Shown: positions 1 through 12,000 of the stretch, piece by piece | Layout: each line of letters starts with the position of its first letter | Position numbering within the stretch: the stretch's first letter is position 1 | Source: Quercus robur | Taxonomy: Eukaryota > Streptophyta > Magnoliopsida > Fagales > Fagaceae | Assembly: GCF_932294415.1 (NCBI RefSeq) | Contig: NC_065537.1 | Span: 64,866,290-64,930,289, forward strand | Reading direction: 5' to 3' | Length of the DNA stretch: 64,000 nt | Notes under the pieces: generated by a model | Seen by the model: only the letters and a program-made list of their open reading frames with translations | The model's database searches: none | What the model was told of the DNA's origin: nothing | Position numbers and translations under genes: made by a program

Positions 1-208
1 CCACACCCATTAAGATGATAGTCCAAGCTAGCTGCTTTGGCAAGAAAATGTGGTTATGATTTGTTTATCTATTTTTTTTTTTTTTTTTTTTTAATGTAAT
101 TTGAAGAAGCTGTGAGAGAACAAAATGTACAGCTCATGAACTCCATGAAATTTCTTTTAGAAATAGAACTCTTTTGACATTTATATAAAGATCGTTTTTT
201 GCATTTTT

Positions 209-622
209 CTGTGTTTAGTAGTATAATAAAAAATAGGTTAAAAGAAAATTATCTCTTAACTTCCTATATTTAGCTTGGTGTGAGATAAGTGAGTTTTAGT
301 TAGCTCAACTGGTAAAATCTCTGATGGTTGAATAAAATATCTGAGATTCAATTTTTGCCAATATCAAAAACTGGTGTTTTGGTTTGATAATAAAAGAGCT
401 ATTATCAGAAGCGGACGTCATAGGTTGAAACTCTAATAAAAAGAAAAAAGAAAAAAGCTTGGTGTGAGATAAAATTGTTTTCCACTAATTTTTTTTTGAA
501 AAACAACTCTATCTCATTTTCATGTGAAGCTAAACAAGAGAAGTTAAGAAATAGTTTTCCAACTTTTCTAAAATAAAAAAGAGATAGTTTTCCAATCCAT
601 TTTAAGGTTGCTACCAAACATA
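209..622. mobile_element. MITE-like element interrupted by a SINE
   Basis: The left end reads ctgtgtttagtagtata and the right end is its imperfect inverted complement (ttgctaccaaacata). The same terminal motif and similar internal sequence occur at 1741-1950, so this is a small repeat family. The element is split by the SINE at 289-455. Without the SINE it would be about 230 bp, close to the other copy. No clear target-site duplication was fixed, so the class is unassigned. Confidence 0.45.
289..455 (+). mobile_element. tRNA-derived SINE with 17-bp target-site duplication
   Basis: A 17-bp direct repeat, agcttggtgtgagataa, lies at 272-288 and again at 456-472 and exactly brackets this segment. 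The 5' part has a Pol III box A-like motif (ttagctcaactgg, near 299-311) and a box B-like motif (gagattcaattt, near 342-353), as expected of a tRNA-related head. The 3' end is A-rich (aaaaagaaaaaagaaaaa). Long duplication, tRNA-like head and A-rich tail together mark LINE-driven retroposition. It inserted into an older MITE-like repeat. Confidence 0.85.
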
Positions 623-1740
623 AAAAAATTAGATAGTTTTTTGGAAAATAATTTTTGAAAAATGATTCATTTTCCATAAAACATTAATGTTGAAACAAAA
701 AGTGAAGATTTTTTTCTACTTTGGGGAATGGTATTTTTATTTATTTATTGTTACATCACTATTATAGAAACACATGAATATTCCTCTTGGTTATACAGCA
801 TATTATGTTTCTTCATGTTTATTTTTAAATAAATTATAGGTTGAATTTTATCCATGGTTTATAGATTTTTGTCAAATTAAGTAACGATCATTTACCTAAT
901 TTTTCTACACATACACATTTTGAGGAACATAAACCTCTAATTACTCTTATATCATATATAGCCCATTAAATTAAAGTGTATTTAATGTATATCATACGTA
1001 ATTTAATTATTTTCTATTTTTATTAAATTGATTTGTGTATTTTTGGACATATCAAGTCTTTTTATTTTTATTTTTTTTACTACCACGCATTTTTAGTATA
1101 ATGGTCACTTCACAAGTACAAGTTTTGTTGGGGTGGAGAGGTAAAGGTCGGGATTTAAGTCTTTAGGAGGGTGTTTTACATACACATACACTCATATTAG
1201 GTTAGAGTAGAATTCTATCTAAGAGCAAAAAAAAGACTTATTTTTTTCTCCAATGAAAGACTTACTTGATGATATTATTTTTATTTTCAAGTAAGAAAAT
1301 ATAATATGTTAAATCAAAATTACAAACATTATTCATGTATAAGAAATAAATAAATATAATATACTTATAAAAAAATATATAAATATAATTCATATATTTA
1401 CACACACTATATGTGTGTGTGTTATTCTTATATATTTTTTGAAACTTGGCCCTCTTGAAAAAATTTTCTAGTTCCACCATTGCCTCCATGCCAGCTCCAT
1501 TGCTTCCAATGTTGCGTTGACTACAAGTTTCGATGGTGTTTTAATCTTTTGATTCGAAGATGACTGCAGGGTGTGACGCATTTGAGCCATGACGACCAAA
1601 TCTAGATCTAGTAGCTGTGGAAGAATTGGGATTGTTTAGTTATAGTGTTTGTAATATAACTTGAAACTAGCTTATAACCCTTACATGTGCATGAGTCTGC
1701 TTCATTTTATTGGATGTGGAAAACCTTATGTGAAAATATT

Positions 1741-1950
1741 CCTATGTTTGGTAGTATCGAAAAAAAAAAAAAAAAGAGTCAAAGGAAATTTTTTTATTAA
1801 CTTCTCTTATTTAACTTGGAATGTAATAGAGTAGTTTTTCAAAAATATTTGATGGAAAATAATTCTATCTCATATCAAACTAAATCAAGCTAAATAAAAG
1901 AAATCAAGAGATAGATTTTCTAACTTATTTTAATCTCTATTAAACATAGG
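1741..1950. mobile_element. MITE-like element, second copy
   Basis: Terminal inverted repeats cctatgtttggtagtat and (reversed) cctatgtttaatagagat bound about 210 bp of non-coding, AT-rich sequence. The interior resembles the element at 209-622. Non-autonomous DNA transposon is the best reading; superfamily not assigned because the duplication is not clear. Confidence 0.45.
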
Positions 1951-2590
1951 AAAAAGTGAGATAGATTTCTAGAAAATGTGTCTTCTTGAAAACTTATTAA
2001 TTTTCCAAAATATGTTAATGTTAAAACAAACAGATTGAATAATCACAATAGACATACACACACAAATAATTATTTTACTTAATATGTAATTGACTAAACA
2101 TTCATAATATTACAAAAATAATAAATTCAAAATATTTTTTAATTGTCTAAATTTAGATGCATTAATTTGTATTTACTATATATTCATAATATCATAAAAA
2201 TAATAATTTCAAATTTTCTTCTAAATTTAGATGCAGTAATTTGTTTTTTAATATAATTGATACAAAATTAGATTATAATTGAAAGAACACATAGCACAAA
2301 ATTGGAGTGCAAAAATAATCTACATTGAATTTCTTTGGCAATCTAATTTATAATCTCGATTAGACTCCCATTTAATATATTATATATGATTGTTGAATTG
2401 GATTTAAAATTGTTTAGTTGGCATGCTTTATTTTAATTGAACCACCTCTTACACTTTTATTGGATTGAATATTCACAGATTGGTTATGACATGCTCTCCT
2501 CAAAAAAATACATCTTACTTTAATTTATCTTAATCCACAATGCCTAAGTTGGAATCTTTCTTAACTTTTTTCCAAAATGTTAGAACTTAA

Positions 2591-2605
2591 TGCCCCATTG
2601 CCCCA

Positions 2606-2640
<35 letters not shown>

Positions 2641-2652
2641 AACTCTATAAAT
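2591..2652 (+). promoter_or_regulatory. Core promoter module of copy A
   Basis: The module runs tgccccattgccccagaata, then a (TA)n run, then a TATA box ctataaata at 2644-2652. The same arrangement precedes copies B, C and D and occurs once as an orphan at 22257. A start of transcription about 30 bp beyond the TATA box would fall near 2680, which makes the ATG at 2741 a better start than the ATG at 2678. Confidence 0.7.
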
Positions 2653-2740
2653 ACCAATTAATTATGATTTATTTATTATGAAAAAACTATGTTATTATCT
2701 TCTAGGCGTTGTTCATTCATATTATTTTCACACAAGAGAA

Positions 2741-2969
2741 ATGCCTTTTCACAAAAGAGCAATGCTTTCTAGCATTATCTTTGTTTTGGTTAGCCTGTGT
2801 TTCTTCTTATTGGTTCATGGTGATGGAGTTACTTCAATATATTATGCGGAAGCTCTGAACAAGTCTTTGTTATATTATGAGCTAGGCCCAACGTTCAGGG
2901 GAATTGCCAATTCACCAAAGAGTGGAATGGCGTGCATATTCTGCGCTTTCAGATGGTAAAGAAGCAGGA
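2741..2969 (+). pseudogene. Copy A exon 1: signal peptide and N terminus, frameshifted
   Basis: The frame opens with a short basic stretch and a hydrophobic core ([16 protein letters not shown]), a typical secretory signal. The mature N terminus then matches the GH9 pattern ([11 protein letters not shown]). At 2881-2885 the sequence gag-ctag-gccc has four bases more than the gag-gccc of copy B. After this the frame reads to a stop at 2957-2959, but in the shifted frame the family residues ([15 protein letters not shown]) are still present. The donor gtaag follows gca-gga at 2969. The upstream ATG at 2678 is in frame, but the matching frame in copy B has a stop, so 2741 or 2762 is preferred. 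Confidence 0.75.
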
Positions 2970-3265
2970 GTAAGATAATCTTGACTTCATTTTTTTTGAG
3001 AAAGACTTCATTTTTCTATATATATATTAATGCTTCTCATAATAGACCTGATCACTATGTAAATTGTTAATTAACTTTTATTCTTCGATCTTTTTTTTTT
3101 TTCTTCATTACAATTATAAAGCATATAGGTGCAAGTTAACCTTGGCTGGTATATATTCACTGGTTTTCTTCATGCTGTTATGTGTCAGTGAAATACAAAG
3201 GAGTGCCATGTTGAAAAAATGGTCGTAACGAATTAACAATGAAGCTAAGCTACACATAATTCAAT

Positions 3266-4742
3266 TAGGGATTTTATTTTTTTTTAAATAAATAAATTTA
3301 TTTCTTTCAAGTTTCAGAATTTGTACCCGAACTCTTATGTGACTCCTCTCTTCTCTCTGGTTCTCTCTCTTTGACTCTATCTCTAACCTTAAAATGCAGA
3401 CGATTTCTTTGTTCATCAGTGTGCTGCGTGCAGTGGTACAGTAGATTCCTCTCTCTGTGTGTTTATATTTGAAATGTAAAAATAATTGAGTCTACTGAGA
3501 CTTTTGACAATTGAATAAATATTTTGTGGTTAACGGCTCACATGTAGTATTATTTTATTATTTTGAGAATAAATTTTATTTTATATTTTATTATACTTCA
3601 CTTTTAATGTTTTACTATTTTATATTATTTTTAGTTTTGATAACAATGTATTGTTATTTGTATTTGTTTATTATCATACTTATATGTTTGATTATGTTAT
3701 ATTATATTTAATAATAGTAATATGTGTAATTATTATATTGAAGCAATGAGATAACTACAAACTCACTTTAATTGTTTGGCTTTATTTATAAATAGAGTAG
3801 TAATAGTTACATAATGCGTGTATGGTTATGTGTAATTCTGTGTGTTCAATAATAAATTTCCTTATAAATAATTTTAGTATTATTAAATAATGTATGATAA
3901 AATTTTGCTCAATTACAATTAATTTATGAAATAAAGCTTTTTTATTATTTTTTTTTTACTTAAGATTTTTATTGTATTTAACTTGGCTCCCATGAAAAAA
4001 ATTTATAGCTTTGCCACTTATGAAGGAGTAGTGGATTTGTGGTTGAGTTAACGGTGAGGTGGGAGTGGAAGGTAGTTGGAGGGTCAATGGTTTGAGAATG
4101 TTGGGAATGAGTGATCTTGTTTGAATTGGTGAGAGGAGTGTGGGGTGAAAATTGTGAAATGTAGTCTATTATTGAATATGTGTTGTATTACTGTGGTAGA
4201 CCCACCAGGCAACTTAAACTAGGTGTCATACTTGGGCTTAAGACATGTCATACATTTGTACACTTTTGTTTCATCAATAAAATTATAAAACCTGAATGTT
4301 TCAATTGGAAATAACACCTAGACATACTAATAGAACTATAAGACTTTTGGCAGGTTGGATTATTTTTTAAAACTATGATTATATATGATCTATAGAACTT
4401 ACACATTAAACCATTCAAATTTAATGTTCAAGTACTCAAATATTAGGGAATTTATCTTACAACTTCTATCAATCTAAGGGAAGATGTAAAAGAAAAAAAG
4501 AAGAAGAAGTTGTTGAGCATTTTTCCACATTAAATTATAATATATATATTTAATTTGATTAGAACTCATTATTTTATTAAAATAAACCAAAAAAATTGAT
4601 TCAATTACGATTTGCTTTTTCTAAGCAAAATTTAATTTAATTATGTTACTCTTTTCTACAAATTCTCTAATATGAATTTATATGTATCATTTGCAAATAT
4701 TTTTTGATGATTTTCTCATGTATTACACGGGTTAGCGACTAG
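3266..4742 (+). mobile_element. Probable Helitron in intron 1 of copy A (5' end not fixed)
   Basis: Intron 1 of copy A matches copy D up to about 3265 and matches copy B again from about 4745. The inserted part ends ...cacgggttagcgactag followed by T, which is the Helitron rule (CTRR end, insertion between A and T). A decayed hairpin (ctcatgt-att-acacggg, with C-to-T changes) precedes the end. The last 14 bases match the end of the intact Helitron at 49733-51834 apart from the stem, so both belong to one family. The 5' TC end could not be located. No replicase-helicase coding sequence is seen, so it is non-autonomous. Confidence 0.6.
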
Positions 4743-4907
4743 TAGTAATTATAATCAAATTGAGTTTTGAACCATGAAGGGGTGATACGGTTAATATGTA
4801 AATGTACATTTTAACCATATTTGTTTTATAATTACATTAACTGAATATTCTATATCTGTTTCAATTGAGTACATGAATGGTTCTATATATTTTTTCACAC
4901 ACAATAG

Positions 4908-5321
4908 GTTGATCTTGAGGGAGGATATTACGATGCTGGGGATAACGTAAAGTTTGGTTTCCCATTGGCATTCACAATAACAATGCTTTCATGGAGCACA
5001 TTAGAGTTCCAAGCTCAACTGAAGGACAATAATAAGCTTCCATATGCACTGGAAGCAATCAAATGGGGCACAGATTACTTGATCAAAGCCCATCCTGAGC
5101 CACACGTTCTGTATGGTCAAGTTGGTGACGGTGATTCTGATCATGCATGTTGGCAAAGACCAGAAGACATGACCACTCCACGTCCAGCTTATAAGATTGA
5201 TGAGAAAAATCCAGGAGCTGATCTTGCTGCTGAAACTGCTGCTGCTTTTGCTGCAGCTTCTTTGGTTTTCAAGCCAACAAACGATGCATACGCATCCATA
5301 CTATTAACCCATGCAAAACAG
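4908..5321 (+). CDS. Copy A exon 2: GH9 catalytic domain, first part
   Basis: The 414-bp exon is open in phase 0, starting [17 protein letters not shown] and ending at HAKQ. The two Asp of YYDAGD are the GH9 base and water-binding residues. LSWSTLEFQ, the [19 protein letters not shown] block and [12 protein letters not shown] are all standard GH9 segments. The acceptor is acaatag at 4901-4907 and the donor gtttacc at 5322. The exon is the best-conserved part between copies A, B and D. Confidence 0.9.
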
Positions 5322-5492
5322 GTTTACCTAGGGTATTGCACTTGATGCAATTGACCCACTTTTCTCTCACAACTTTTATTTATATTTTTACATTTTTAAC
5401 TTTTTTTTTTTACTTCCTTTTAATAAATTTAATTTAATGGTTGAGATTAAAAGTTTTTTTTTTTTAACTTTTAATCTCAATCATTGATTACG

Positions 5493-5645
5493 TGTTTGTT
5501 TGGTATCAGTTTTTTAGCTTTTAACTTTTATGTATAACTTTTTAAAATCTCATTTTTTTTTTCTATTTTTTCTCATTTTTCAAGGTATAAGTATGTTTTA
5601 GCAAATTTTCAGCAAAAAATTAGATAAATTGCTTCCAAACAAACA
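5493..5645. mobile_element. Small MITE in intron 2 of copy A
   Basis: About 153 bp bounded by perfect 11-bp inverted termini (tgtttgtttgg at 5493, ccaaacaaaca ending 5645). It is absent from intron 2 of copy B, and a decayed relative is present in intron 2 of copy C. Termini resemble Tourist/PIF-Harbinger or similar small MITEs. Duplication not resolved. Confidence 0.5.
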
Positions 5646-6377
5646 CAATTGCAATACCTAATCTCATCCTTTCCTCTTTCATCATCGCCATCACTATTTA
5701 TTCTCGTTGTCATTGTGATTAAGTGATTAAATTCCCCTCTTTTCTTTTTTTAACCACTTAAAATTTGGGGATAATTGATAATTTAACGTGTCTTAGAAAA
5801 GGGGTTTCTAGGTTAAACACTGGATCCACATATGAAAAGTATTAGAATAATAACTTTCATTTTAAAAAAAATCTAAAATCCCATATGCTGAATCCGATTT
5901 ATTAAGGATTAGTTTAAACTCAGATATGAGTAAACAGATTGTTCAATTAAATAATAGTTTGGTGATTAAATTCACAATTTTCAAACAATTTTTTTTACTA
6001 GAGCAAGATCCACATTGCCTTAAGAAAAAAAAAAAAAAACCATCACAGGCATGCTAACACATATATTTGTTAGAATACAAGTAAATAATTAAATTCATAA
6101 TTTTTTAACAACTTAGATTTTTTTGGGACAATTGGAAATTTAAAATTAGAGCAGAAGACAATTTTGGGTTTGATCACAACCTTCACTCTACCTCTCATTT
6201 AAAATGTTAAAAATCCTATGTGTTGATTCCATTTAATTATGAAATGAGAGTTTGAACCCACATGTGAAGGGTAATGTTAGGAATTGTGGTTAAATAATTA
6301 AATTTGTCATTTCTTGATAACTTAAGTTTTTTAAATAATTGATAGTTTAATTAACAATAACATATATATGGTTGCAG

Positions 6378-6464
6378 CTCTTTGAATTTGCAAGCAATTA
6401 CAGCGGACTGTACCAAAATAGCATTACTACAGCAGCGAAATACTATAACAGTAGCGGATATGAG
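6378..6464 (+). CDS. Copy A exon 3
   Basis: An 87-bp exon encoding LFEFASNYSGLYQNSITTAA and the following KYYNSSGYE. The acceptor is gttgcag and the donor gtatgt. Exons of identical length and phase are present in copies B and C. The segment corresponds to a helix-loop of the GH9 (alpha/alpha)6 barrel. Confidence 0.88.
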
Positions 6465-6790
6465 GTATGTACGTAGTGTAAAGGAATTTACTTTGTAGAA
6501 TAGTTTAGAATGCAAGTATTTTGAACTTCAATATTTGATTCCCAAAAGAGTTTAAGAGAGTTGAATTTTTGAATAGAGTAATTCTATATATACAACAATT
6601 TTTACAATAACTGAGTTGACAAATTTTTATTAGTACTATCTATATCCATCCACAATGCATGCTACTAATATTACTTTTTTTTACATACCAATGACTAACT
6701 TGCCACGATAGTTTGTGAAAATTTTTGTGACTCCACTTATTCTTTTTGTATATGAAGTTATGAACCAAACCAAGCATGCTTGTTTAACAG

Positions 6791-6943
6791 GATGAATTGT
6801 TATGGGCTGCAGTATGGCTTTATCGCGCCACCAACGAGGATCCTTACTTATATTTCGTTGATGCGTCTACTGGGCCTTGTGGCCCGAGATCCATATTTTA
6901 CTGGGATGACAAGTACGTTGGTGTACAAGTCCTAATTGCAAAG
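6791..6943 (+). CDS. Copy A exon 4, divergent form
   Basis: The exon encodes 51 residues starting [14 protein letters not shown], then a variable loop, then [16 protein letters not shown]. The WDDK motif is the family hallmark here. Copies B and C carry a different loop (TGEESY..GSSGGTRSRFSWDD) and have 49 and 50 residues, so A stands apart in this exon while it resembles C in intron 2. The donor gtaattt opens the 8.6-kb intron that holds the Copia element. Confidence 0.88.
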
Positions 6944-7674
6944 GTAATTTCTTTCCTTATTCACAAATTAGCTAATTAATCTCAAAATTCACCAATATCA
7001 AGCTTTGCAAAATTGTTTAAAAATGTATAGTTACTACAGTAATCATATAAATATACATTGACATTATCTATTTTACATTTAGCTATTTATTTTTTTCTTT
7101 TATGTATTTCACCATCAAATTTTAGAATCTATAATCCTTCAAGCTCCTCAGAAATTTGAACTAACCAGTAAGAGTAAAATCCACGGCCACCCCACCACCC
7201 CCCCCCCCCCCCCCCCCAACCCCCCAAAAAAAAAAAAAAAAAAAATTGCCCGTGATCTTCCAAAGTCCAAATACAAACAAATCTGTCAACCCCATTGCCT
7301 TGCCATGCCATACGCTCACTCTATCATTGATTTCTCTCTCGCTCTGTTGCTCTGTTTGCTTACACTGCTGCTGTAAAGCAGCTCATAAATGACATTTGCC
7401 TATTTTAATTTGGCCAAGCAAAAGTAAAAGTTTTGGTTGAATGTATTGTAAAATGTAAAGTATTTGGTTTGGGTCATGGATTTATTTTATTTATTTATAT
7501 TTTAAGAGTTATATTTAGCTTCACCCTCTTCGGAAATTGTTTTTGGCTCCCTTACTGAAGAAAGTGGATGGTGGTTGTTATGTGCAAAAAACAAAGTAAC
7601 AATTAAAAAATCAAGTAAAATTGATATTTAATGAAATGTAGTGTGAAATAGATAATATGATGTGAAGTGTTTTG
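6944..7674. other. Intron 4 of copy A, left part, with poly-C/poly-A tract
   Basis: Non-coding. The stretch resembles intron 4 of copy B, but about 7130-7400 is extra. That piece carries a run of C (about 7195-7217) directly followed by a run of A (about 7227-7245). No coding signal or inverted termini could be fixed; it may be an old insertion. Confidence 0.5.
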
Positions 7675-9017
7675 TGATAACTTTTGTGGAAGCAATTTAA
7701 AACAAAAATCATATTTTCATTTAAAGATCGTTATACCATACAACTATGGATTCTAAATAGAACAAAATTGCGTACCTCTCTTAGCAACTCAAGCATGTTG
7801 CCTCCCAAGGTATTTACGTCTCTCTCTCTATTTCTTTTGAGTTTTGAGAAGATTGCAGTATCACACAGTAGTTCTGATAGCCAACCACTAAATATGATAT
7901 TATAAAATCTTATTTTATAATAAACTTTTAAAACCCTAGAGAGAGATTGGACGTGAGATCCTAATCTTCAGCCGTAGGATTTTATCAATAACTTTTTGAA
8001 CGTTATTGACTTATCTTGAAACTCTTTCCAAAATTATTTCTTAATTTTCTCAACCATATCAAGAAAATATCTGAACTTCTACATATTGCAATAATGTCCA
8101 TCAACACATTGTAATTAATCCCTGAAGATTAGAGAATTACAAATGAGATCCCATTTCATACAATTTTATATCTATGTCCTTCCACCATACTATATTCCCA
8201 CAAGCCACTAGGACTGGATAAATATCATTGTCATGTCCCTAGCTTATGTGACTCTTAATTTCTTGATTTCATAATTTCTATTGGACTCCAAAATATCTTT
8301 AAAAAACTCTTTAACTATACATATATATATATATATATACAATATTATATATATGTAAAATAATTTTGAAAAATGTCATCGGCCGGTTTTGTTTTGAGTC
8401 CAACTTCAATATGAAAATCAACTGAATATATTATCTTCTTTAGAGACTGGTGGATTCATTGTTGAGCATTTATATATTTTACTCATTACACACATAACCC
8501 AATGTGTCTTTATATAGTCTTTAAAATTGGCATCATCAGTTGACATTGTCAAAGTTATGTGCATAATAAATAAATATACACAAACCCCTTATGTTTGAGG
8601 ACAATAGAAAAATTGTGATAGAACAACATTTTAATTAACAATGATCACTCCATAAGGTGTCCTTGCTTGGATCCAATTCAGTGTATGTACTTGTTACATT
8701 ATACCCACTTGTTTGCTTAAAGTCACTACTTCAATGATGGAGTAAATCATCCTATCATATAGCAGCATAACAAGTGTAGACTTCAGTGGTAATATTCAAT
8801 TAATATCCACAGCCTAGAACAATTTAATAATATATGAAAAATCATTACTCCCTGTCTTTGGTTCTTTAACCATTAACATGATTTTTTCTACAGAGGTGAC
8901 ATCATATGCCACATTTAAACAATGAAATATACCTATAAAAGTTATGAATGTGAAAAAAAAATTTTATCATCAAATAAAAATTCATAGTATTGTTTTTGAG
9001 GGCACATAATTCTAACA
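7675..9017 (-). repeat. 3' LTR of the intron-4 Copia element
   Basis: Matches 14097-15450 almost throughout, including a (TA)n tract near 8323 and the shared terminal ctaaca at 9012-9017. Because the element lies on the minus strand this left copy is its 3' LTR. It lacks the short ggatcc repeat present in the other LTR near 14381-14391. Confidence 0.93.
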
Positions 9018-9030
9018 ATCTCCCACTTGC
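9018..9030 (-). other. Polypurine tract
   Basis: On the minus strand the bases just before the 3' LTR read aagtgggagat. A purine-rich run at exactly this place is the plus-strand primer of LTR retrotransposons. Confidence 0.7.
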
Positions 9031-9032
9031 AC

Positions 9033-12000
9033 TCAAAACCAATCATACATGTATTTAATACCCATTGCTTCCAAATGTTTCTCAAACACCTTTTGAGACA
9101 ATGCCTTTGTGAGTGGATCTGCAACATTATTGGCAGAGGCAATCTTTGTTGTTGCTATATCACCTCTTTGTATAATATCACGTATCAAGTGATATTTACG
9201 TGCAATATCTTTTGTCATTTGATGAGCCCTTGGTTCTACTGCATTTGCAACAGCCCCACTATTGTCACAATAGATAGTAATGGGTGACTCAATAGAAGGA
9301 ACAACTTCAAGTTCTTGAATGAACTTGCGAATCCACACAACTTCCTTTGCAGCTATATACTCTGCTTCTGTAGTAGAGTCTGCAGTGGTATCTTACTTGC
9401 AACTTCTCCAACTTATTGCTCCTTTGCCAAGAGTGAACACAAATCCAAAAATTGATTTTCTATCATCAATATCAGATTGAAAATCAGAATCTGTATACCC
9501 TTGGACAGTCAAATCCTCACCACCAAACACCAAGAAATAATGTTTGGTCCTATTTAAATATCTGAGGATATGTTTCATTGCTATCCAATGCTCAAAACCT
9601 AGATTGGATTGATATTTACTCACAATGCTCACTGCATAACAAATGTCTGACCTAGTGCAAAGCATTGCGTACATGAGACTTCCTACAGCCGAAGCATAAG
9701 GACAATTTCTCATTTTCTCTCTCTCTTCTTGTATTTTAGGACACATTTGATTAGAGAGATGAACTCCATGTCTAAAAGGTGAAAACCCTTTCTTGGAATC
9801 TTGCATGCTAAACCTAGCCAATATCTTGTCAATATAATTGACTTGTGAAAGTCCCAATAACCTTTTCTTTCTGTCTCTAAACAATTTGATTCCGAGTATA
9901 TAGGACACTTCACCAAAATCTTTCATTGCAAAGTGACTAGATAACCATACTTTTATAGATGACATTGCTCCTACATCATTGCCAATAAGTAGTATGTCAT
10001 CTACATAAAGAACTAAAAATGTAATCGTGCTCCCACTAACCTTTTTGTAAACACAACGTTCATCCATATTTTGTGAGAAACCAAACGATTTGATTGCCTC
10101 ATCAAAACGGATGTTCCAACTGCGTGATGCTTGCTTTAGGCCGTATATAGATCTCATCAACTTGCACACTTTTGATTCTTGACCATGAGATATGAAACCT
10201 TCTGGCTAGTCCATAAAAATTTCTTCTTGAATGTGTCCATTCAAGAAAGCTGTTTTAACATCCATTTGCCATATCTCATAATCATAATGTGCAGCAATTG
10301 ACAATAGAATCCTTATGGACTTTAGCATGGCTACTGGCGAAAAAGTTTTCTCATAATCAATTCCAGCCTTTTGATTATACCCTTTTGTCACTAGCCTAGC
10401 TTTATAGGTCTCCACCTTACCATTAGGTCCTATCTTCCTTTTGTAGACCCATTTACAACCAATAGGCTTAATACCTTTTGGTTTGTCTACTAAGGTCTAG
10501 AGCTGGTTGGTATACATTGAGTCCATCTCTGATTCCATGGCCCTTTTCCAATTCTCTACGTCCTTATCAGTCATTGCTTCTTGATAAGTAAAACGATCAT
10601 TATCATGCTCCTCTAACTCCATTAGATAAATCTCATTTAACAAAGTGAGTCTAACTGGAGGCTTGATAGTCCTTTTACTACGTCGAGTCTCTTGTATTTT
10701 ACTTGGTTCAGTAGACACTATTACTTGCTCTTCATTATTCTCATTCAACTCAGCCATTGGGTTATCAGTTTGTTCATCAAGAGAAACTTTTGCTCTACTT
10801 TCATTTAAGCTATAATCTTCCTCAAGAAAAATAGCATTCCTGCTCACAAACACTTTTTGCTCCCTAGGATTGTAAAAATAGAAACCAGTAGACATTTTGG
10901 GATAGCCAACAAATAAACATCTATCACTCCTAAGTCTTAGCTTATCCATATTAGACTTTCTAACATGTGTTGGACAACCCCATATCTTTAAGTGATTTAG
11001 ACTTGGTTTCTTACCAGTCCATAACTCATATGGGGTATTAGGAATTGATTTGGTAGGGACTCTATTTAATAAATAAACAACAGTCTCCAAAGCATAACCC
11101 CAAAATGAAATTGGCAACTTTGACATGCTCATCATAGAATGAACCATATCTAATAAGGTTCTATTTCTTCTTTCAACTATACCATTATGTTGAGGTGTGG
11201 TAGGGGGAGTCAATTGAGAAATAATCCCATTTTTTTTTAGATATTCCTTAAATTGATCCAAGAGGTATTCTCCTCCTCTATCAGAGCGAAGAACTTTTAT
11301 GCATTTTCCAACTTGTTTCTCAATCTCATTACGAAATTCTTTGAACTTTTCAAAGGATTCAGATTTATGTTTCATTAGGTACAAATAACCATACCTAGAA
11401 TAATCATCAATAAAAGTAATAAAGTAATAGAAACCACCTCTTGCCATGTGATTCATAGGACCACAAACATCAGTGTGTATTAATCCTAATACATTAGTGG
11501 CTCTAGCTCCCTTTCCTGTAAAGGGACTTTTGGTCATTTTCCCTTGTAAGCAAGGCTCACAAATTGGATAAGGCTCTACCTTCAAAAGATTCAATAGCCC
11601 ATCCCTTACCAATCTATTGATTCGGTCAATATTGATATAACCAAGCCTTAAGTGCCACAAATAGGTAGGATTAACATCTCTTTTTTTTTTAAGAGATAAC
11701 ACACTGGTAGTAATATCATTCTCAACACAATTAATAGAATTATCAATAGAACTCAAAAAATAAAGTCCATCTTGTAAAATGCCAGAAGTTACAAATTTAT
11801 TATTAAACTTAACAACAAGTTTAGAAGTAAAAAGAAATGAATATCCTGAACAACCAAGTTTTGAAACTGAAACTAAATTTCTTCGCACTTTTGGCACATA
11901 TAAGCAATCTTCTAAGACAAGAGTTCTACTAGAAGATAATTCTAAATAAAAGGTTCTAATGGCAGTGGCTGCAATAGTTGCACCAGTCCCTATCTTTAGG

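Larger units (their letters stand above)
1..2590. other. AT-rich intergenic DNA left of copy A
   Basis: No convincing gene is seen. Short open frames here have low-complexity Phe/Tyr/Ile-rich translations and no family motifs. The stretch holds two related MITE-like repeats and a SINE (listed separately), poly-T tracts, and from about 2040 a block that reappears upstream of copy B (around 22330-22760). That block is therefore part of the duplicated unit and represents the distal 5' flank of the glucanase genes. Confidence 0.6.

Noticed and set aside
2678-2740. Upstream in-frame ATG as the start of copy A
   Set aside because: Falls at the predicted transcription start, and the matching frame in copy B contains a stop.
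7129-7311. Gly/Trp-rich minus-strand frame
   Set aside because: Translation of the poly-C/poly-A tract.
8942-9287. Plus-strand and alternative minus-strand frames overlapping the RNase H region
   Set aside because: Shadow frames of the Copia pol gene and its LTR.
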